From: CAYUPI01 sp964446585
GTDB taxonomy: Bacteria; Verrucomicrobiota; Verrucomicrobiia; Limisphaerales; UBA8199
Reading direction: 5' to 3'
Length of the DNA stretch: 64,000 nt
Assembly (NCBI GenBank): GCA_964446585.1
Contig: CAYUPI010000003.1
Location: 124,001 to 188,000 of the forward strand
Below the pieces are notes generated by a model, which saw only the letters and a program-made list of their open reading frames with translations, was not told the DNA's origin and did not search any database. The position numbers were made by a program, and so were the translations under genes. This document shows, piece after piece, positions 25,223 through 33,927 of the stretch (position 1 is the stretch's first letter; each line of letters opens with the position of its first letter).

Positions 25223-26199
25223 ACCGCGTTGAGCGCCGCGCCCTTGAGCAATTGATCGCCTGAAACCCAGAACGCCAGGCCATTGTCCAGCGCGCAGTCT
25301 CGGCGGAGCCGGCCCACGGCGCAGTCCTCTTGCTCGGCCTGGTACAGCGGAAGCGGATAAGCATTTTTCGCAGGCTCGTCGATGACGCACAACCCCGGCG
25401 CCCGGTGGAGCACCTCGCGCGCAGACTCCACGGTCACGGGTTTTTCGAACTCGGCGTTGACCGCGACCGAGTGCGCTCGATAAACCGGCACGCGGACGCA
25501 CGTCACACTGGCGCGAAATGTCGGATGATGCATGATTTTACGGCCCTCGTTCTGCATCTTCATCTCCTCTTTGGTGTAACCATCCTGCAGGAACGAATCG
25601 ACGTGCGGCAAGACATTGAAGGCGATCTGATGCGGATAGACTTCTTTAGTGACCGATTGGCCGTTTACGATCTGCTCGATCTGGCGCTTGAGTTCTATTA
25701 TCGCTTTGGCGCCGGTGCCGGAAACCGCCTGGTAACTGGAGGCAAAAATGCGCTTTACCTGAAACGCCTGGTGCAGCGGATAGAGCGCCATGAGCGTGAC
25801 CGCCGTCGTGCAATTCGGATTCGCAATGATCCCCTTGTGCCAGGCGATGTCACTGGCGTTGATCTCGGGGATCACCAGTGGAACTTTCTCGTCCATTCTG
25901 AACGCACTGGAGTTATCGATGACGACGCAGCCCGCCTTGGCGGCGAGTGGAGCGAATTCCCGCGAAATCCCGCCTCCTGCGCTGAAGAGCGCAATATCAA
26001 TGCCGTCAAATGCGGACCCGTCCAGCTCCTTGACGGCAAATTCTTCGCCGCGGAATTTGAGCTTCTTGCCCACCGAACGCGCTGATGCCAGCAACGTCAG
26101 CTTCCCAACCGGGAACTTGCGTTTCTCCAGCGTCTGGACCATCTCGACGCCCACGGCGCCAGTCGCGCCCACTACGGCCACATGCGGTCTGCGGTTCAT
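25123..26199 (-). CDS. asd: aspartate-semialdehyde dehydrogenase
   Basis: 358 residues. It reduces aspartyl phosphate to aspartate semialdehyde with NADPH, the branch point to lysine/diaminopimelate, threonine and methionine. Motifs: 'HVAVVGATGAVGVEMVQTLE' (NADP fold), 'DNSSAFRMDEKVPLVIPEIN', 'GIIANPNCTTAVTLMALYPL' with the catalytic Cys, 'SYQAVSGTGAKAIIEL', and 'VRVPVYRAHSVAVNAEFEKP' with the catalytic His region. The last ~30 residues are non-conserved and lie within the 100-bp overlap with the convergent nnr gene, suggesting the stop codon has moved downstream. Confidence 0.96.
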   Translation of the reverse strand: MNRRPHVAVVGATGAVGVEMVQTLEKRKFPVGKLTLLASARSVGKKLKFRGEEFAVKELDGSAFDGIDIALFSAGGGISREFAPLAAKAGCVVIDNSSAFRMDEKVPLVIPEINASDIAWHKGIIANPNCTTAVTLMALYPLHQAFQVKRIFASSYQAVSGTGAKAIIELKRQIEQIVNGQSVTKEVYPHQIAFNVLPHVDSFLQDGYTKEEMKMQNEGRKIMHHPTFRASVTCVRVPVYRAHSVAVNAEFEKPVTVESAREVLHRAPGLCVIDEPAKNAYPLPLYQAEQEDCAVGRLRRDCALDNGLAFWVSGDQLLKGAALNAVQIAEELLKSVGSRRPISSAKSSTTQLSLVAER

Positions 26200-26278
26200 A
26201 CAAACGGCCAGAATATAGTGGTCCGACCGCCCCGCGTCAATGTTGGCACCGTCTTAATTCTCAGCGAAGGCGGAGGAG

Positions 26279-26377
26279 TGCGCCCGTCCCCGGGCGCGGC
26301 AATTTACGTGCAGAAGCGCGCCTGGAACGTCGAGCGAACCGACGCGTCTTACGTTGCTGCGCCCGGGGACGGGCGCT
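26279..26377. repeat. GCGCCCGTCCCCGGGCGC inverted repeat between divergent genes
   Basis: 26279-26302 (TGCGCCCGTCCCCGGGCGCGGCAA) is matched, with about two mismatches, by the reverse complement of 26354-26377 (TTGCTGCGCCCGGGGACGGGCGCT). Each arm is itself a near-palindrome. It lies between asd and the eboD-like gene. The unit is related to GGAGTGCGGCCGACCCCGGCCGCAGCAACGT at 3256-3285. Confidence 0.78.
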
Positions 26378-26475
26378 CTCGCCACAGACGGGTCACTGAT
26401 CCTGGCGCCTTTCAGATTGATTTCCACCATCAAGCTCCCATACTGCGTGGGAATCAAATCGTGGAGAATCGGCTG

Positions 26476-27666
26476 ATGTCCCTTTTCCAGCGTTCCATCC
26501 AGGTTAGCTACCATTTGCGCGTTCATTTCACCGAGAACGTGTTTGACCCGGCCAACGGGCTTCTGCTTGATATCCTTGCGAACGGAGAAGCGCGGACCCA
26601 CAAGGCCCTCGTCGTGCTCGATGAAGCGCTGGCCCTTGCGCAGCCCGACCTGTCTCCGCGAATCGAGCGTTACTTCGCTGCGGCCGGCCAGGGCTTTCAA
26701 TTGGTCAGCCCCCCGTTCATCATCGAAGGGGGCGAGCGGACGAAGAACTCCTACTTCCATGTCTCAGAGATTCATTCGCGGATCGATCGCCACCATATCG
26801 ATCGGCACTCCTACGTCATTGGAATCGGAGGCGGCGCATTGCTGGACGTCGTGGGCCTGGCGGCCGCCACGGCGCACCGCGGCGTCCGCCATGTCCGACT
26901 GCCCACCACGACCCTCAGCCAGGATGATTCCGGCATCGGAGTGAAAAACGGCATCAATGCATTCGGCAAAAAGAACTTCATCGGCACCTTTGCGCCGCCG
27001 TTTGCCATCATTAATGACTTTCAATTGCTCGCATCGCTCTCCCCGCGCGATAAACGCGCCGGTTACGTTGAAGCCGTCAAGGTGGCGCTGATCCGTGACC
27101 GGGATTTTTTCGAAGCCCTCGAGCGGGACGCTGCCCGGTTGCGTGAGTTCGAGCTGGAGGCGATGAGACGGTTGATTGTTCGCTGCGCCGAGCTGCATCT
27201 GGAGCATATCGCCACTTCGGGCGATCCATTCGAGTTCGGCTCCGCCCGCCCTCTGGATTTCGGTCATTGGTCGGCCCACAAGCTGGAGCAGCTCTCCGAA
27301 TTCCGGCTCCGCCATGGCGAGGCCGTGGCCATTGGCATCGCTCTCGACACCATCTACTCGCGTAATATGGGCCACCTGGACGCAACCTCGGCGGAGCGAG
27401 CGCTGAAACTGCTCGAGTTGCTTGGATTTGATTTGTACGCCAATGAACTATTCCACGCTGACGCGGCCAATAACTTGATTGTCCTGGAAGGGCTGGAGGA
27501 GTTTCGGGAGCACCTGGGCGGGGAGCTCACCATCACACTGCTGAAGGGGATCGGCCAGGGCTTTGAAGTTCACCAGGTGAACAAGCCCAAAATGATTGAG
27601 GCTATCCATGAGCTCAAGGACCGGCATACTAAACGCAGTCAGAAAATCCATCGCGCAGCGGGATGA
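26476..27666 (+). CDS. eboD: 3-dehydroquinate synthase-like protein, EboD-type
   Basis: 396 residues from ATG 26476; the frame is open further upstream, but that part is the palindromic repeat. The fold is that of sugar-phosphate cyclases: 'YVIGIGGGALLDVVGLAAAT' (NAD loop), 'LPTTTLSQDDSGIGVKNGIN', 'YVEAVKVALIRD' with the metal Glu, 'DFGHWSAHKLEQLS' and 'FRLRHGEAVAIGIALDT' with metal His residues. It is divergent from AroB ('GHWSAHK' rather than GHTFGHA). Together with a phosphodiesterase immediately downstream, this matches the EboD-EboF part of the ebo (EDB) cluster, which in other bacteria is tied to export or prenyl-linked traffic of a metabolite. EboA, B, C and E are not in the window. 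Symbol given on this inference. Confidence 0.75.
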   Translation: MSLFQRSIQVSYHLRVHFTENVFDPANGLLLDILANGEARTHKALVVLDEALALAQPDLSPRIERYFAAAGQGFQLVSPPFIIEGGERTKNSYFHVSEIHSRIDRHHIDRHSYVIGIGGGALLDVVGLAAATAHRGVRHVRLPTTTLSQDDSGIGVKNGINAFGKKNFIGTFAPPFAIINDFQLLASLSPRDKRAGYVEAVKVALIRDRDFFEALERDAARLREFELEAMRRLIVRCAELHLEHIATSGDPFEFGSARPLDFGHWSAHKLEQLSEFRLRHGEAVAIGIALDTIYSRNMGHLDATSAERALKLLELLGFDLYANELFHADAANNLIVLEGLEEFREHLGGELTITLLKGIGQGFEVHQVNKPKMIEAIHELKDRHTKRSQKIHRAAG

Positions 27667-27687
27667 GCGCCGGCGCATGCCATCCGG

Positions 27688-29175
27688 ATGCAACGCACGG
27701 CCGTAATTAACGTAGTCGGGCTCTCCGAGGCTCTCCTTGGCCCGGAAATGCCGCGGATCAGCGAGTTCCGGCAGAGGGGAGCCAGCGTGCGCATCCGTCC
27801 GGCCTTTCCGGCTGTCACCTGCACCGCGCAATCTACTTATCTCACCGGCACGCCCGCCTCCGCCCATGGTATCGTGGGCAATGGTTGGTATAACCGCGAC
27901 CTGGCAGAAGTCCAATTCTGGAAACAATCCAATCACCTGGTTCATGGCCGCAAGCTGTGGGACGAGTTGCGCGAGCGTGATCAGAAATTCACCTGCGCAA
28001 AGGTGTTCTGGTGGTACAACATGTATTCCACGGCGGATTATTCGATCACGCCGCGGCCCATCTATCCAGCCGATGGCCGGAAGGTGTTCGATATTTACAC
28101 CTCGCCCTTTTCAATCCGCTCCGACATCAAACGCGACCTGGGCGAATTTCCGTTTCCGACATTTTGGGGACCGGCCGCCGGGGTCCGCACGCCGCAAGGA
28201 CCGCCTGAAGCCGCGTCACGTTGGATCGCGGAGTCAGCGAAGTGGGTCGAAAACAGGTATCAACCCACGCTGAGCCTGATTTATCTGCCCCATCTGGACT
28301 ACAACCTTCAGCGGCTGGGACCCAGCATGGTAGCCGCCGACGTCAGGAGGCGGAAAGATTCCAGCACGGGGGTTGGCGAAAAGAATCCGCCTCCTGACGT
28401 CGGCGGCTATGAACTGAACTCCGCAATCATTCCGGACTTGCGCGCTATCGATGCAATCGTCGGTGGGCTAATTGATTTTTTCGCCGACCGATCCGTCCAG
28501 GTCATTCTAGTCTCCGAGTATGGAATCACGCCCGTGAATTGGCCAATTCACCTGAATCGGCTATTTCGCTCGGAAGGATGGTTGGTGGTGAAGGATGAAC
28601 TGGGACGTGAAATTCTCGACTGCGGCGCAAGCAAAGTATTCGCGGTGGCGGATCACCAAGTCGCGCATATCTATCTGAATGACCGGTCGCTTGAGCGACA
28701 GGCACGTGAACTGTTGGGGAAGCAAGAAGGGATCGGGCAAATCCTCGGCGAATCCGAAAAGGCGGCTTTCGGGATTAATCATGCCCGCGCTGGCGATCTA
28801 ATCGCAGTTGCATCAGAAAATGCCTGGTTCACTTATTACTACTGGCTTGATGACCGCCTGGCGCCCGACTTCGCCCGCACGGTGGATATCCATCGCAAGC
28901 CCGGTTACGATCCGGTTGAGTTATTCCTCGATGCCTCGCTCCGCTTCCCCAGGCTCAAAATCGCCGCCCGCTTGCTCCAAAAGAGGCTCGGCTTCCGTAC
29001 GTTGATGGACGTGATCCCGCTCGATGCCACCCTGGTCAAAGGCGCCCATGGCCGGCAGCCTGCGAACACTGGCGATTATCCAGTGCTGATTTCGCCAGAG
29101 CCAGCATTTGTGGGAGCTTCGTCCATCGAAGCGACCGATGTTTACCACGTCCTCAAGCGGCAAATATTGGCATAA
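27688..29175 (+). CDS. eboF: nucleotide pyrophosphatase/phosphodiesterase-type alkaline phosphatase, EboF-like
   Basis: 495 residues. Starts 'MQRTAVINVVGLSEALLG', with the catalytic Thr region in 'AVTCTAQSTYLTGTPASAHG' and metal/substrate segments 'VGNGWYNRD', 'LPHLDYNLQRLGP', 'VILVSEYGITPVN', 'VFAVADHQVAHIYLN' and 'GAHGRQPANTGDYPVLIS'. It belongs to the alkaline phosphatase superfamily and, lying 21 bases after the EboD-like gene, is probably EboF. It likely acts on a phosphoester. A 79-base palindromic insert (28331-28409) is read in frame and adds about 26 residues between 'RLGPSM' and 'YELNSAIIPDLRAIDAIVG', a spot where relatives are shorter (from memory). The reading frame is preserved. 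Confidence 0.78.
   Translation: MQRTAVINVVGLSEALLGPEMPRISEFRQRGASVRIRPAFPAVTCTAQSTYLTGTPASAHGIVGNGWYNRDLAEVQFWKQSNHLVHGRKLWDELRERDQKFTCAKVFWWYNMYSTADYSITPRPIYPADGRKVFDIYTSPFSIRSDIKRDLGEFPFPTFWGPAAGVRTPQGPPEAASRWIAESAKWVENRYQPTLSLIYLPHLDYNLQRLGPSMVAADVRRRKDSSTGVGEKNPPPDVGGYELNSAIIPDLRAIDAIVGGLIDFFADRSVQVILVSEYGITPVNWPIHLNRLFRSEGWLVVKDELGREILDCGASKVFAVADHQVAHIYLNDRSLERQARELLGKQEGIGQILGESEKAAFGINHARAGDLIAVASENAWFTYYYWLDDRLAPDFARTVDIHRKPGYDPVELFLDASLRFPRLKIAARLLQKRLGFRTLMDVIPLDATLVKGAHGRQPANTGDYPVLISPEPAFVGASSIEATDVYHVLKRQILA
28331..28409. repeat. 24-bp perfect inverted repeat inserted in the eboF-like gene
   Basis: Left arm 28331-28354 begins TAGCCGCCGACGTCAGGAGG and ends CGGA; right arm 28386-28409 is its exact reverse complement. 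The loop is 31 bases. The core GCCGACGTCAGGAGGC is shared with the intergenic repeat at 47.5 kb and, less exactly, with 3.2 and 3.4 kb. It is translated as 'VAADVRRRK' and 'NPPPDVGGY' around the loop. Confidence 0.9.
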
Positions 29176-29596
29176 GTCCTAAGAGTCTTCCGACTGCTTT
29201 CCCCCAGCTTGGCGACAGCGCGGACTGTTGCTCACAACGGCTGACAGTCGCTTAATGTCCCATATTAGAAGCCATCTTATAAATCGGTTACGAAAAGCGG
29301 CCTCTTCTCCCCGGCCCTCTCCTCCAGAGGATGAGAGGGAGAGGACCAGCAAAGCCGCCTTATGAGCTTGGTTCTACGTTCCGCTCTCCAAGTCCCTGGG
29401 TCTTCTTTGGCTGATACAGTAACGAGCCTCTTGCCCCGTGCTGTCACGTACTTAGGGGACATGCGCGCGTCGGGAACTCTGCTAAGCTGCGGTATTTGCC
29501 GTTCCGATAATCTGCCAGGACAAGGTTTCTTGCGCTCGTGCGCCGGGGAAAAAACGCTGCCGCAACGAGATCAACCAGCACAAAGGAAGGAAAATC
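29176..29596. other. intergenic region with a small hairpin repeat
   Basis: 420 bases without a convincing gene. At about 29297-29357 GCGGCCTCTTCTCCCCGGCCCTCTCCTCC is answered by GAGAGGGAGAGGA and, further on, GCCGCC: a weak copy of the CCCTCTCC/GGGAGAGGG hairpin found at 40.4 and 43.7 kb. A plus-strand frame at 29362-29682 is open but its peptide looks like a random translation. Confidence 0.5.
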
Positions 29597-29881
29597 ATGA
29601 AAACAGTAAAGAGACCCAGCAAGTTCCCAGAATGCGTTTACTCTTTTGTCATGGTCGACGATGCGTTCCGAACATATGTTAGATTTACACCTACCACGAG
29701 ACCTCCTTTTGGAACGGAGGGAAACATTCCCGTCACGCTTGGTGTCATAGAGTGGAGTTGGCTGGGCTACGGAGCGACGTCGGAGCAAGTATGGTACGTT
29801 TCAGACAAACGAGAGCCAGCGGTGCCCAGCACCGGATCAGACGAGTTTCCTAGCAATTACTCAGCAGAATCCGAAATCTGA
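29597..29881 (+). CDS. small protein of unknown function
   Basis: 94 residues. AAGGAAGGAAA just upstream of the ATG is a strong ribosome-binding site, which is the main reason for calling it. The peptide begins 'MKTVKRPSKFPECVYSFVMV' and continues with an aromatic, soluble stretch ('VTLGVIEWSWLGYGATSEQV'). No signal peptide or known motif. The stop lies inside an AATCCGAAATCTGAAATCC repeat, so the original C-terminus may have been replaced by repeat sequence. Its end is 8 bases from the next gene. Confidence 0.4.
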   Translation: MKTVKRPSKFPECVYSFVMVDDAFRTYVRFTPTTRPPFGTEGNIPVTLGVIEWSWLGYGATSEQVWYVSDKREPAVPSTGSDEFPSNYSAESEI

Positions 29882-29888
29882 AATCCGT
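29865..29888. repeat. AATCCGAAATC repeat
   Basis: AGAATCCGAAATCTGAAATCCGTG, three copies of the AAATCCG-type unit, between the small protein and the beta-helix gene. It sits directly in front of the GTG start at 29889, so it would occupy the position of the ribosome-binding site. Confidence 0.6.
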
Positions 29889-32636
29889 GTGTCAAAAGCG
29901 CCCCGAAAATCGAGCCGGTCAGGACTACACCCCTTGCTGCTTGCTTCCATCGCATGCCTCAGTTGGTGTTGGTCGTTGACTGGAGCCACGTTGTACGTGT
30001 CACCGGCCGGAGGGAACGTCGCCCCATATGCAGATTGGGCTAGCGCAGCCACGAATATTCAGGTTGCGATAGATGCCGCCTCGGCAAGTGACGTCGTCTG
30101 GGTCACCAATGGGACTTACTCGACTGGCGGAAAAGCGATGGTTGCTGACTTAACTAACACGGTTGCGCTGGACAAAGCGGTTCGCGTGCAGAGCGTGAAC
30201 GGGCCATCGGTGACACGAATCGTGGGGCGGTACGAGGTACCGACTCGCCGTTGCGCCTGGCTTACGAACGGGGCGACGCTGAGTGGTTTCACGCTGCGGT
30301 GGGGAGGCACACACAACTCAGGAGACGTGGTGACGCTTATGAGCGGCGGAGGCGCCTGGTGCTCCGGCACGACCGCAGTCGTGACGAACTGCTACATCAT
30401 GAATTGCATAGGAGTCATACAGGGAGGCGGAGCATACGGCGGGACGCTCAAGAATTGTTGGCTTTGGGGCAACCGCGCGGGCACGAGCGGGGGTGGAGCA
30501 TACGGAAGCGTGCTGAACAACTGCACTTTGAATAATAACGACATCAGCGGCACGGACGGCGGAGCGACTCGAAGCTGCGTGCTGACCAATTGCACCCTGA
30601 GTTATAATTTTTCGGATAATTTCTTTGGCACGGCCGGGTCGTCTGCCGACCAGCTTTACAATTGTATCGTCTATTCAAACAGCAATGAGAATGGCCAGAA
30701 GAACTACGATTCCTCCAGCACTTTCAGATACTGCTGCTCAACTCCGTTACCCCTTGGCGCTGGAAATATTGGCACCAGTCCTCTGTTTCAGTGGGATGGG
30801 ACTCGTCTCATGAGTATCTCTCCCTGCCTGGGGAAAGGGAGCGCAGCTTATGTTAGCGGACTGGATATTGACGGCCAAGCTTGGGGCAATCCCCCCGCGA
30901 TGGGTTCCGATGAGTGGCATCCCGAGCCAGCCATCCTCGCGCCGGCGTTTGCGGGAGTGGGCAGCCGCGTCGGTGAGGCCGCCATTTCCGTGAACTTGAT
31001 TGGCCAACTTCCACTAACCTGCTGGTGGACCAAAGACGGCGTGCCCATTGAGGATGGGGCGCACTATAGCGGTTCGCACAGCAACACGTTCCTTCTTCGC
31101 ATGTTTAGCCTCGCGGACGCCGGGACATACCAGATTGTCGCCAGTAATTCCTTCGGGATGGTTACTAGCCAAGTCGCCCAGGTGTCGGTTCACTGTGTTG
31201 ACGCCGCCGGGTCCGCGCCCTCCCCACCGTATGCGGCATGGGGCACGGCTGCCACCAACATCCAGGACGCGGTGGACGCGGCTTACCCTGGTGACGTGGT
31301 TTTGGTCACTAACGGCATTTATGCCAACGGAGGCGCCGTGGAAATAGGCACGAATATCGCCAGCCGGGTCGCGGTCGGTTATCAAGTGACGGTCTTCAGT
31401 GTCAACGGTCCTGACGTAACCGTTATTGAGGGCCAGTGGGACCCAATCGCAACCAATGGCCCAGGCTCAGTCCGATGCGTTTTTAATGGCGGGGCGCTGA
31501 GCGGGTTCACGTTGCGCAACGGCTCCACCTACACCTCCGGTTTCCTTGGGAATGGGGATGGGGGTGGAATATACAACGACGGGGTCGTCGCTTTCTGCAC
31601 GATCAGTAACAATGTCTCTGCACATAATGGAGGGGGCGCGTACTGCGTGGGAGGAGGAATCGTCTCGGGGGTTCTAAACAATTGTGTCATCGTCAGCAAT
31701 TCGGCCCTGCAATTTGGGGGCGGGGCGAGCGCCAGTGCCGGCTTCGGCGCGTTGAACAACTGCTTGATTAGCGGGAACAGGGCCGGGTCCCAGGGTGGCG
31801 GGTGTTCCACTATTAAAATCAATAATTGCACGGTCACCCTAAATTCGTCCCCTGCGCCCGCCGGAGTCTATTCCTGCACGCTGACCAACTGCATCGTCTA
31901 TTTCAATTCCAACCCAAGCTCGGCCGCCCAGGCCAATTACAGTTCATCGACTATGCAGTATTGCTGCACGACACCGCTACCAGGCGGGGTTGGCAACCTC
32001 TCGGACGACCCCCAGCTTGTGGATGGAAGCCACATTTCAGGTGTGTCGCCTTGCCGCGGCGCAGGAAGTTTGGCGGGCTCCAGAGGTACCGATATTGACG
32101 GGGAGGCTTGGGCCAGCCCGCCTTCCATCGGCTGTGATGAGGTGCGCGATGCGGACCTGATTGGGCCGCTGTCCGTTTCCCTGAATGGCTGGCCTTCCGT
32201 CGCGGCCGGCGGTGTCTGGCCTGGCACCGCGAAAGTCACCGGCCGCGCTGCGTCGCTGCATTGGGCGTTCGGCGACGACTCCGCTCTCACGAACGCCAGC
32301 TACTTCACCCAGCATACCTGGACCAATCCGGGCGACTACACCGTCACGTTTACCGCCTTCAACTCCGACAACGCCGGCGGAGTCTCGACAAACCTACTGG
32401 TCCACGTGGTTCCGCTGGTCCGACCAACAATATCCGCTGGAGGACTCGTCACTAGCAGTTTCAGCCTGAGTTTTCCCGGGCAGCCTGGCGTGTTCTATGC
32501 TGTTGAGCAGGCCACAAACCTTGCAGCTCCAGTGACGTGGCAAACGGTTGCGACCGCATCAGGTACGGGCACTTTGCAGGTGGTGGACTCGAAGGCAACC
32601 AACGCGATGCACTTCTACCGCGTGCGCATACAGTGA
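29889..32636 (+). CDS. exported beta-helix protein with Ig-like and PKD domains
   Basis: 915 residues from a GTG. Signal peptide at 1-33 ('LHPLLLASIACLSWCWSLTG' before ATLYVSP). Domain order: a right-handed parallel beta-helix (about 35-320), an Ig-like domain (about 345-430, 'DGAHYSGSHSNTFLLRMFSL' then DAGTYQIVASN), a second beta-helix (about 435-745), a PKD-like domain (about 760-845, 'LHWAFGDDSALTN' and 'HTWTNPGDYTVTFTAFNSDN'), and a C-terminal adhesin-like module (about 850-915). The two helices are clear duplicates: 'WASAATNIQVAIDAASASDV' then VWVTNGTYSTGG pairs with 'WGTAATNIQDAVDAAYPGDV' then VLVTNGIYANGG. Probably a cell-surface or secreted polysaccharide-binding protein or lyase; no catalytic residues can be assigned. 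Confidence 0.82.
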   Translation: MSKAPRKSSRSGLHPLLLASIACLSWCWSLTGATLYVSPAGGNVAPYADWASAATNIQVAIDAASASDVVWVTNGTYSTGGKAMVADLTNTVALDKAVRVQSVNGPSVTRIVGRYEVPTRRCAWLTNGATLSGFTLRWGGTHNSGDVVTLMSGGGAWCSGTTAVVTNCYIMNCIGVIQGGGAYGGTLKNCWLWGNRAGTSGGGAYGSVLNNCTLNNNDISGTDGGATRSCVLTNCTLSYNFSDNFFGTAGSSADQLYNCIVYSNSNENGQKNYDSSSTFRYCCSTPLPLGAGNIGTSPLFQWDGTRLMSISPCLGKGSAAYVSGLDIDGQAWGNPPAMGSDEWHPEPAILAPAFAGVGSRVGEAAISVNLIGQLPLTCWWTKDGVPIEDGAHYSGSHSNTFLLRMFSLADAGTYQIVASNSFGMVTSQVAQVSVHCVDAAGSAPSPPYAAWGTAATNIQDAVDAAYPGDVVLVTNGIYANGGAVEIGTNIASRVAVGYQVTVFSVNGPDVTVIEGQWDPIATNGPGSVRCVFNGGALSGFTLRNGSTYTSGFLGNGDGGGIYNDGVVAFCTISNNVSAHNGGGAYCVGGGIVSGVLNNCVIVSNSALQFGGGASASAGFGALNNCLISGNRAGSQGGGCSTIKINNCTVTLNSSPAPAGVYSCTLTNCIVYFNSNPSSAAQANYSSSTMQYCCTTPLPGGVGNLSDDPQLVDGSHISGVSPCRGAGSLAGSRGTDIDGEAWASPPSIGCDEVRDADLIGPLSVSLNGWPSVAAGGVWPGTAKVTGRAASLHWAFGDDSALTNASYFTQHTWTNPGDYTVTFTAFNSDNAGGVSTNLLVHVVPLVRPTISAGGLVTSSFSLSFPGQPGVFYAVEQATNLAAPVTWQTVATASGTGTLQVVDSKATNAMHFYRVRIQ

Positions 32637-32705
32637 CGGGCCCGTTCACCAGCTAAGCAAGCCAATCCCGTCACTTATCAGATTTGGTCGTCTGTCTTTC
32701 GGACA

Positions 32706-33656
32706 TTATCGCCCCGCTCCACGCAAAGCTGCCAGCGCATCCAGAAAATCGGCCGGGGCGGGGGCCTCAAGTTTCAGGGCCCTACCCGAGCGAGGATGGA
32801 CGAATGCCAATTGAGCGGCGTGCAACATTTGGCGAGGCGCGCTGTAACCGGTCAGGTCAGCCAGCCGCAGGTTCTGACGATTTCCATAAACCGAGTCGCC
32901 GACCAGGGGATGGCCGAGGAATTGAAAATGCACACGGATCTGATGGGTGCGTCCGGTATGCAGCAGTGCCTCGACCAGCGTGGCGCCGGTCAACCCTTCG
33001 AGCACGCGGTAACTCGTGCGCGCCTCGCGGCCGAGGTCGTCGTTCACCGCCATCCGCTTGCGGTGAGAGCTGTGGCGGGCGATGGCCGCTCGAATCTCCC
33101 CCTGTTCCCGCGCCAGTTCCCCGCAAACGATCACCTGGTAGATTTTACTAATTTTGCGCCCGGCAAACTGGGCTGAAAGCGCGACATGCGTCTGGTCATT
33201 CTTGGCAACTACCATGCAGCCGCTCGTACCCTTATCGAGCCGATGGACGATACCGGGCCTGGCCACGCCACCAATGCCACTGAGTTGGCCGCCGCAATGG
33301 TGCAGCAAAGCGTTGACCAAAGTGTGGCGTTCGTTGCCGGAACCCGGATGCACAACCAACCCCGCCGGTTTGTTCAAAACCAGCAACGCATCGTCCTCGA
33401 ACAGGATGTCCAGCGGGATGTCTTCCGGGTGGGCTTCCGGAGAGCTGGGTTCAGGCCAATAGACCCGAACTTGCTCGCCGGCACGAGGCGTATGGGTCGG
33501 TTTGACGAGGCAGTCGTTGACACGGATGTGACCCTCTTCGATCAGCCGCTGAATCGCTCCGCGTGAGACCGCGGGGAACTTGCCGCGCAAATAGCTATCG
33601 AGCCGTGCGCCCGGCAGCGTCTTTTCGATGGTCAGGAGTTCGGTCCTCGCAGACAT
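32706..33656 (-). CDS. RluD-family 23S rRNA pseudouridine synthase
   Basis: 316 residues. N-terminal S4 RNA-binding domain ('ARLDSYLRGKFPAVSRGAIQ', 'RLIEEGHIRVNDCLVKPTHT'), then the catalytic domain: 'LVLNKPAGLVVHPGSGNERH', 'GIVHRLDKGTSGCMVVAKND' with the catalytic Asp in HRLD, 'ARTSYRVLEGL', and 'LHTGRTHQIRVHFQFLGHPL' then VGDSVYG. It converts uridines to pseudouridine in large-subunit rRNA, most likely the RluD sites in helix 69, but RluC/RluA specificity cannot be excluded. Stand-alone gene. Confidence 0.93.
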   Translation of the reverse strand: MSARTELLTIEKTLPGARLDSYLRGKFPAVSRGAIQRLIEEGHIRVNDCLVKPTHTPRAGEQVRVYWPEPSSPEAHPEDIPLDILFEDDALLVLNKPAGLVVHPGSGNERHTLVNALLHHCGGQLSGIGGVARPGIVHRLDKGTSGCMVVAKNDQTHVALSAQFAGRKISKIYQVIVCGELAREQGEIRAAIARHSSHRKRMAVNDDLGREARTSYRVLEGLTGATLVEALLHTGRTHQIRVHFQFLGHPLVGDSVYGNRQNLRLADLTGYSAPRQMLHAAQLAFVHPRSGRALKLEAPAPADFLDALAALRGAGR

Positions 33657-33927
33657 TCAGCAAATCTCTCAATACTGGGTATCAAATTACGATTCTCCGG
33701 CAAAACTCAAAATGTCCCGGATTTTGCACCCAGTTGTATTCAGTGAACTTGGGTCATCCAGTCCCTCCCCTTAGGCTCAACACCAGATCCAGTCTGCTAT
33801 AGACAACTCCGGGTGTTTATCCTAGATTCCGCGCCCATCCAGTTCCTATGGATGGCCGGGTAGCCATCCAATAACTTGCGGAACGTGGAGGAATGGACGT
33901 TAGTCGTTGTGGCAGAACAGAAAAACA
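33657..33927. other. intergenic region upstream of the Cys-rich gene
   Basis: 270 bases between divergent genes, expected to hold promoters for both. I see no repeat-family member and no hairpin of note. ATCCAGTTCCTATGGATGG (33838-33856) contains a short ATCCA...TGGAT palindrome of unknown meaning. Confidence 0.35.

Noticed and set aside
26182..26475. Upstream extension of the EboD-like frame
   Set aside because: The added 98 residues come from the palindromic repeat and intergenic DNA; family similarity begins after ATG 26476.
29362..29682. A 106-residue plus-strand frame
   Set aside because: No ribosome-binding site, no start-region features, and a peptide that looks like random translation; it overlaps the better-supported small gene at 29597.
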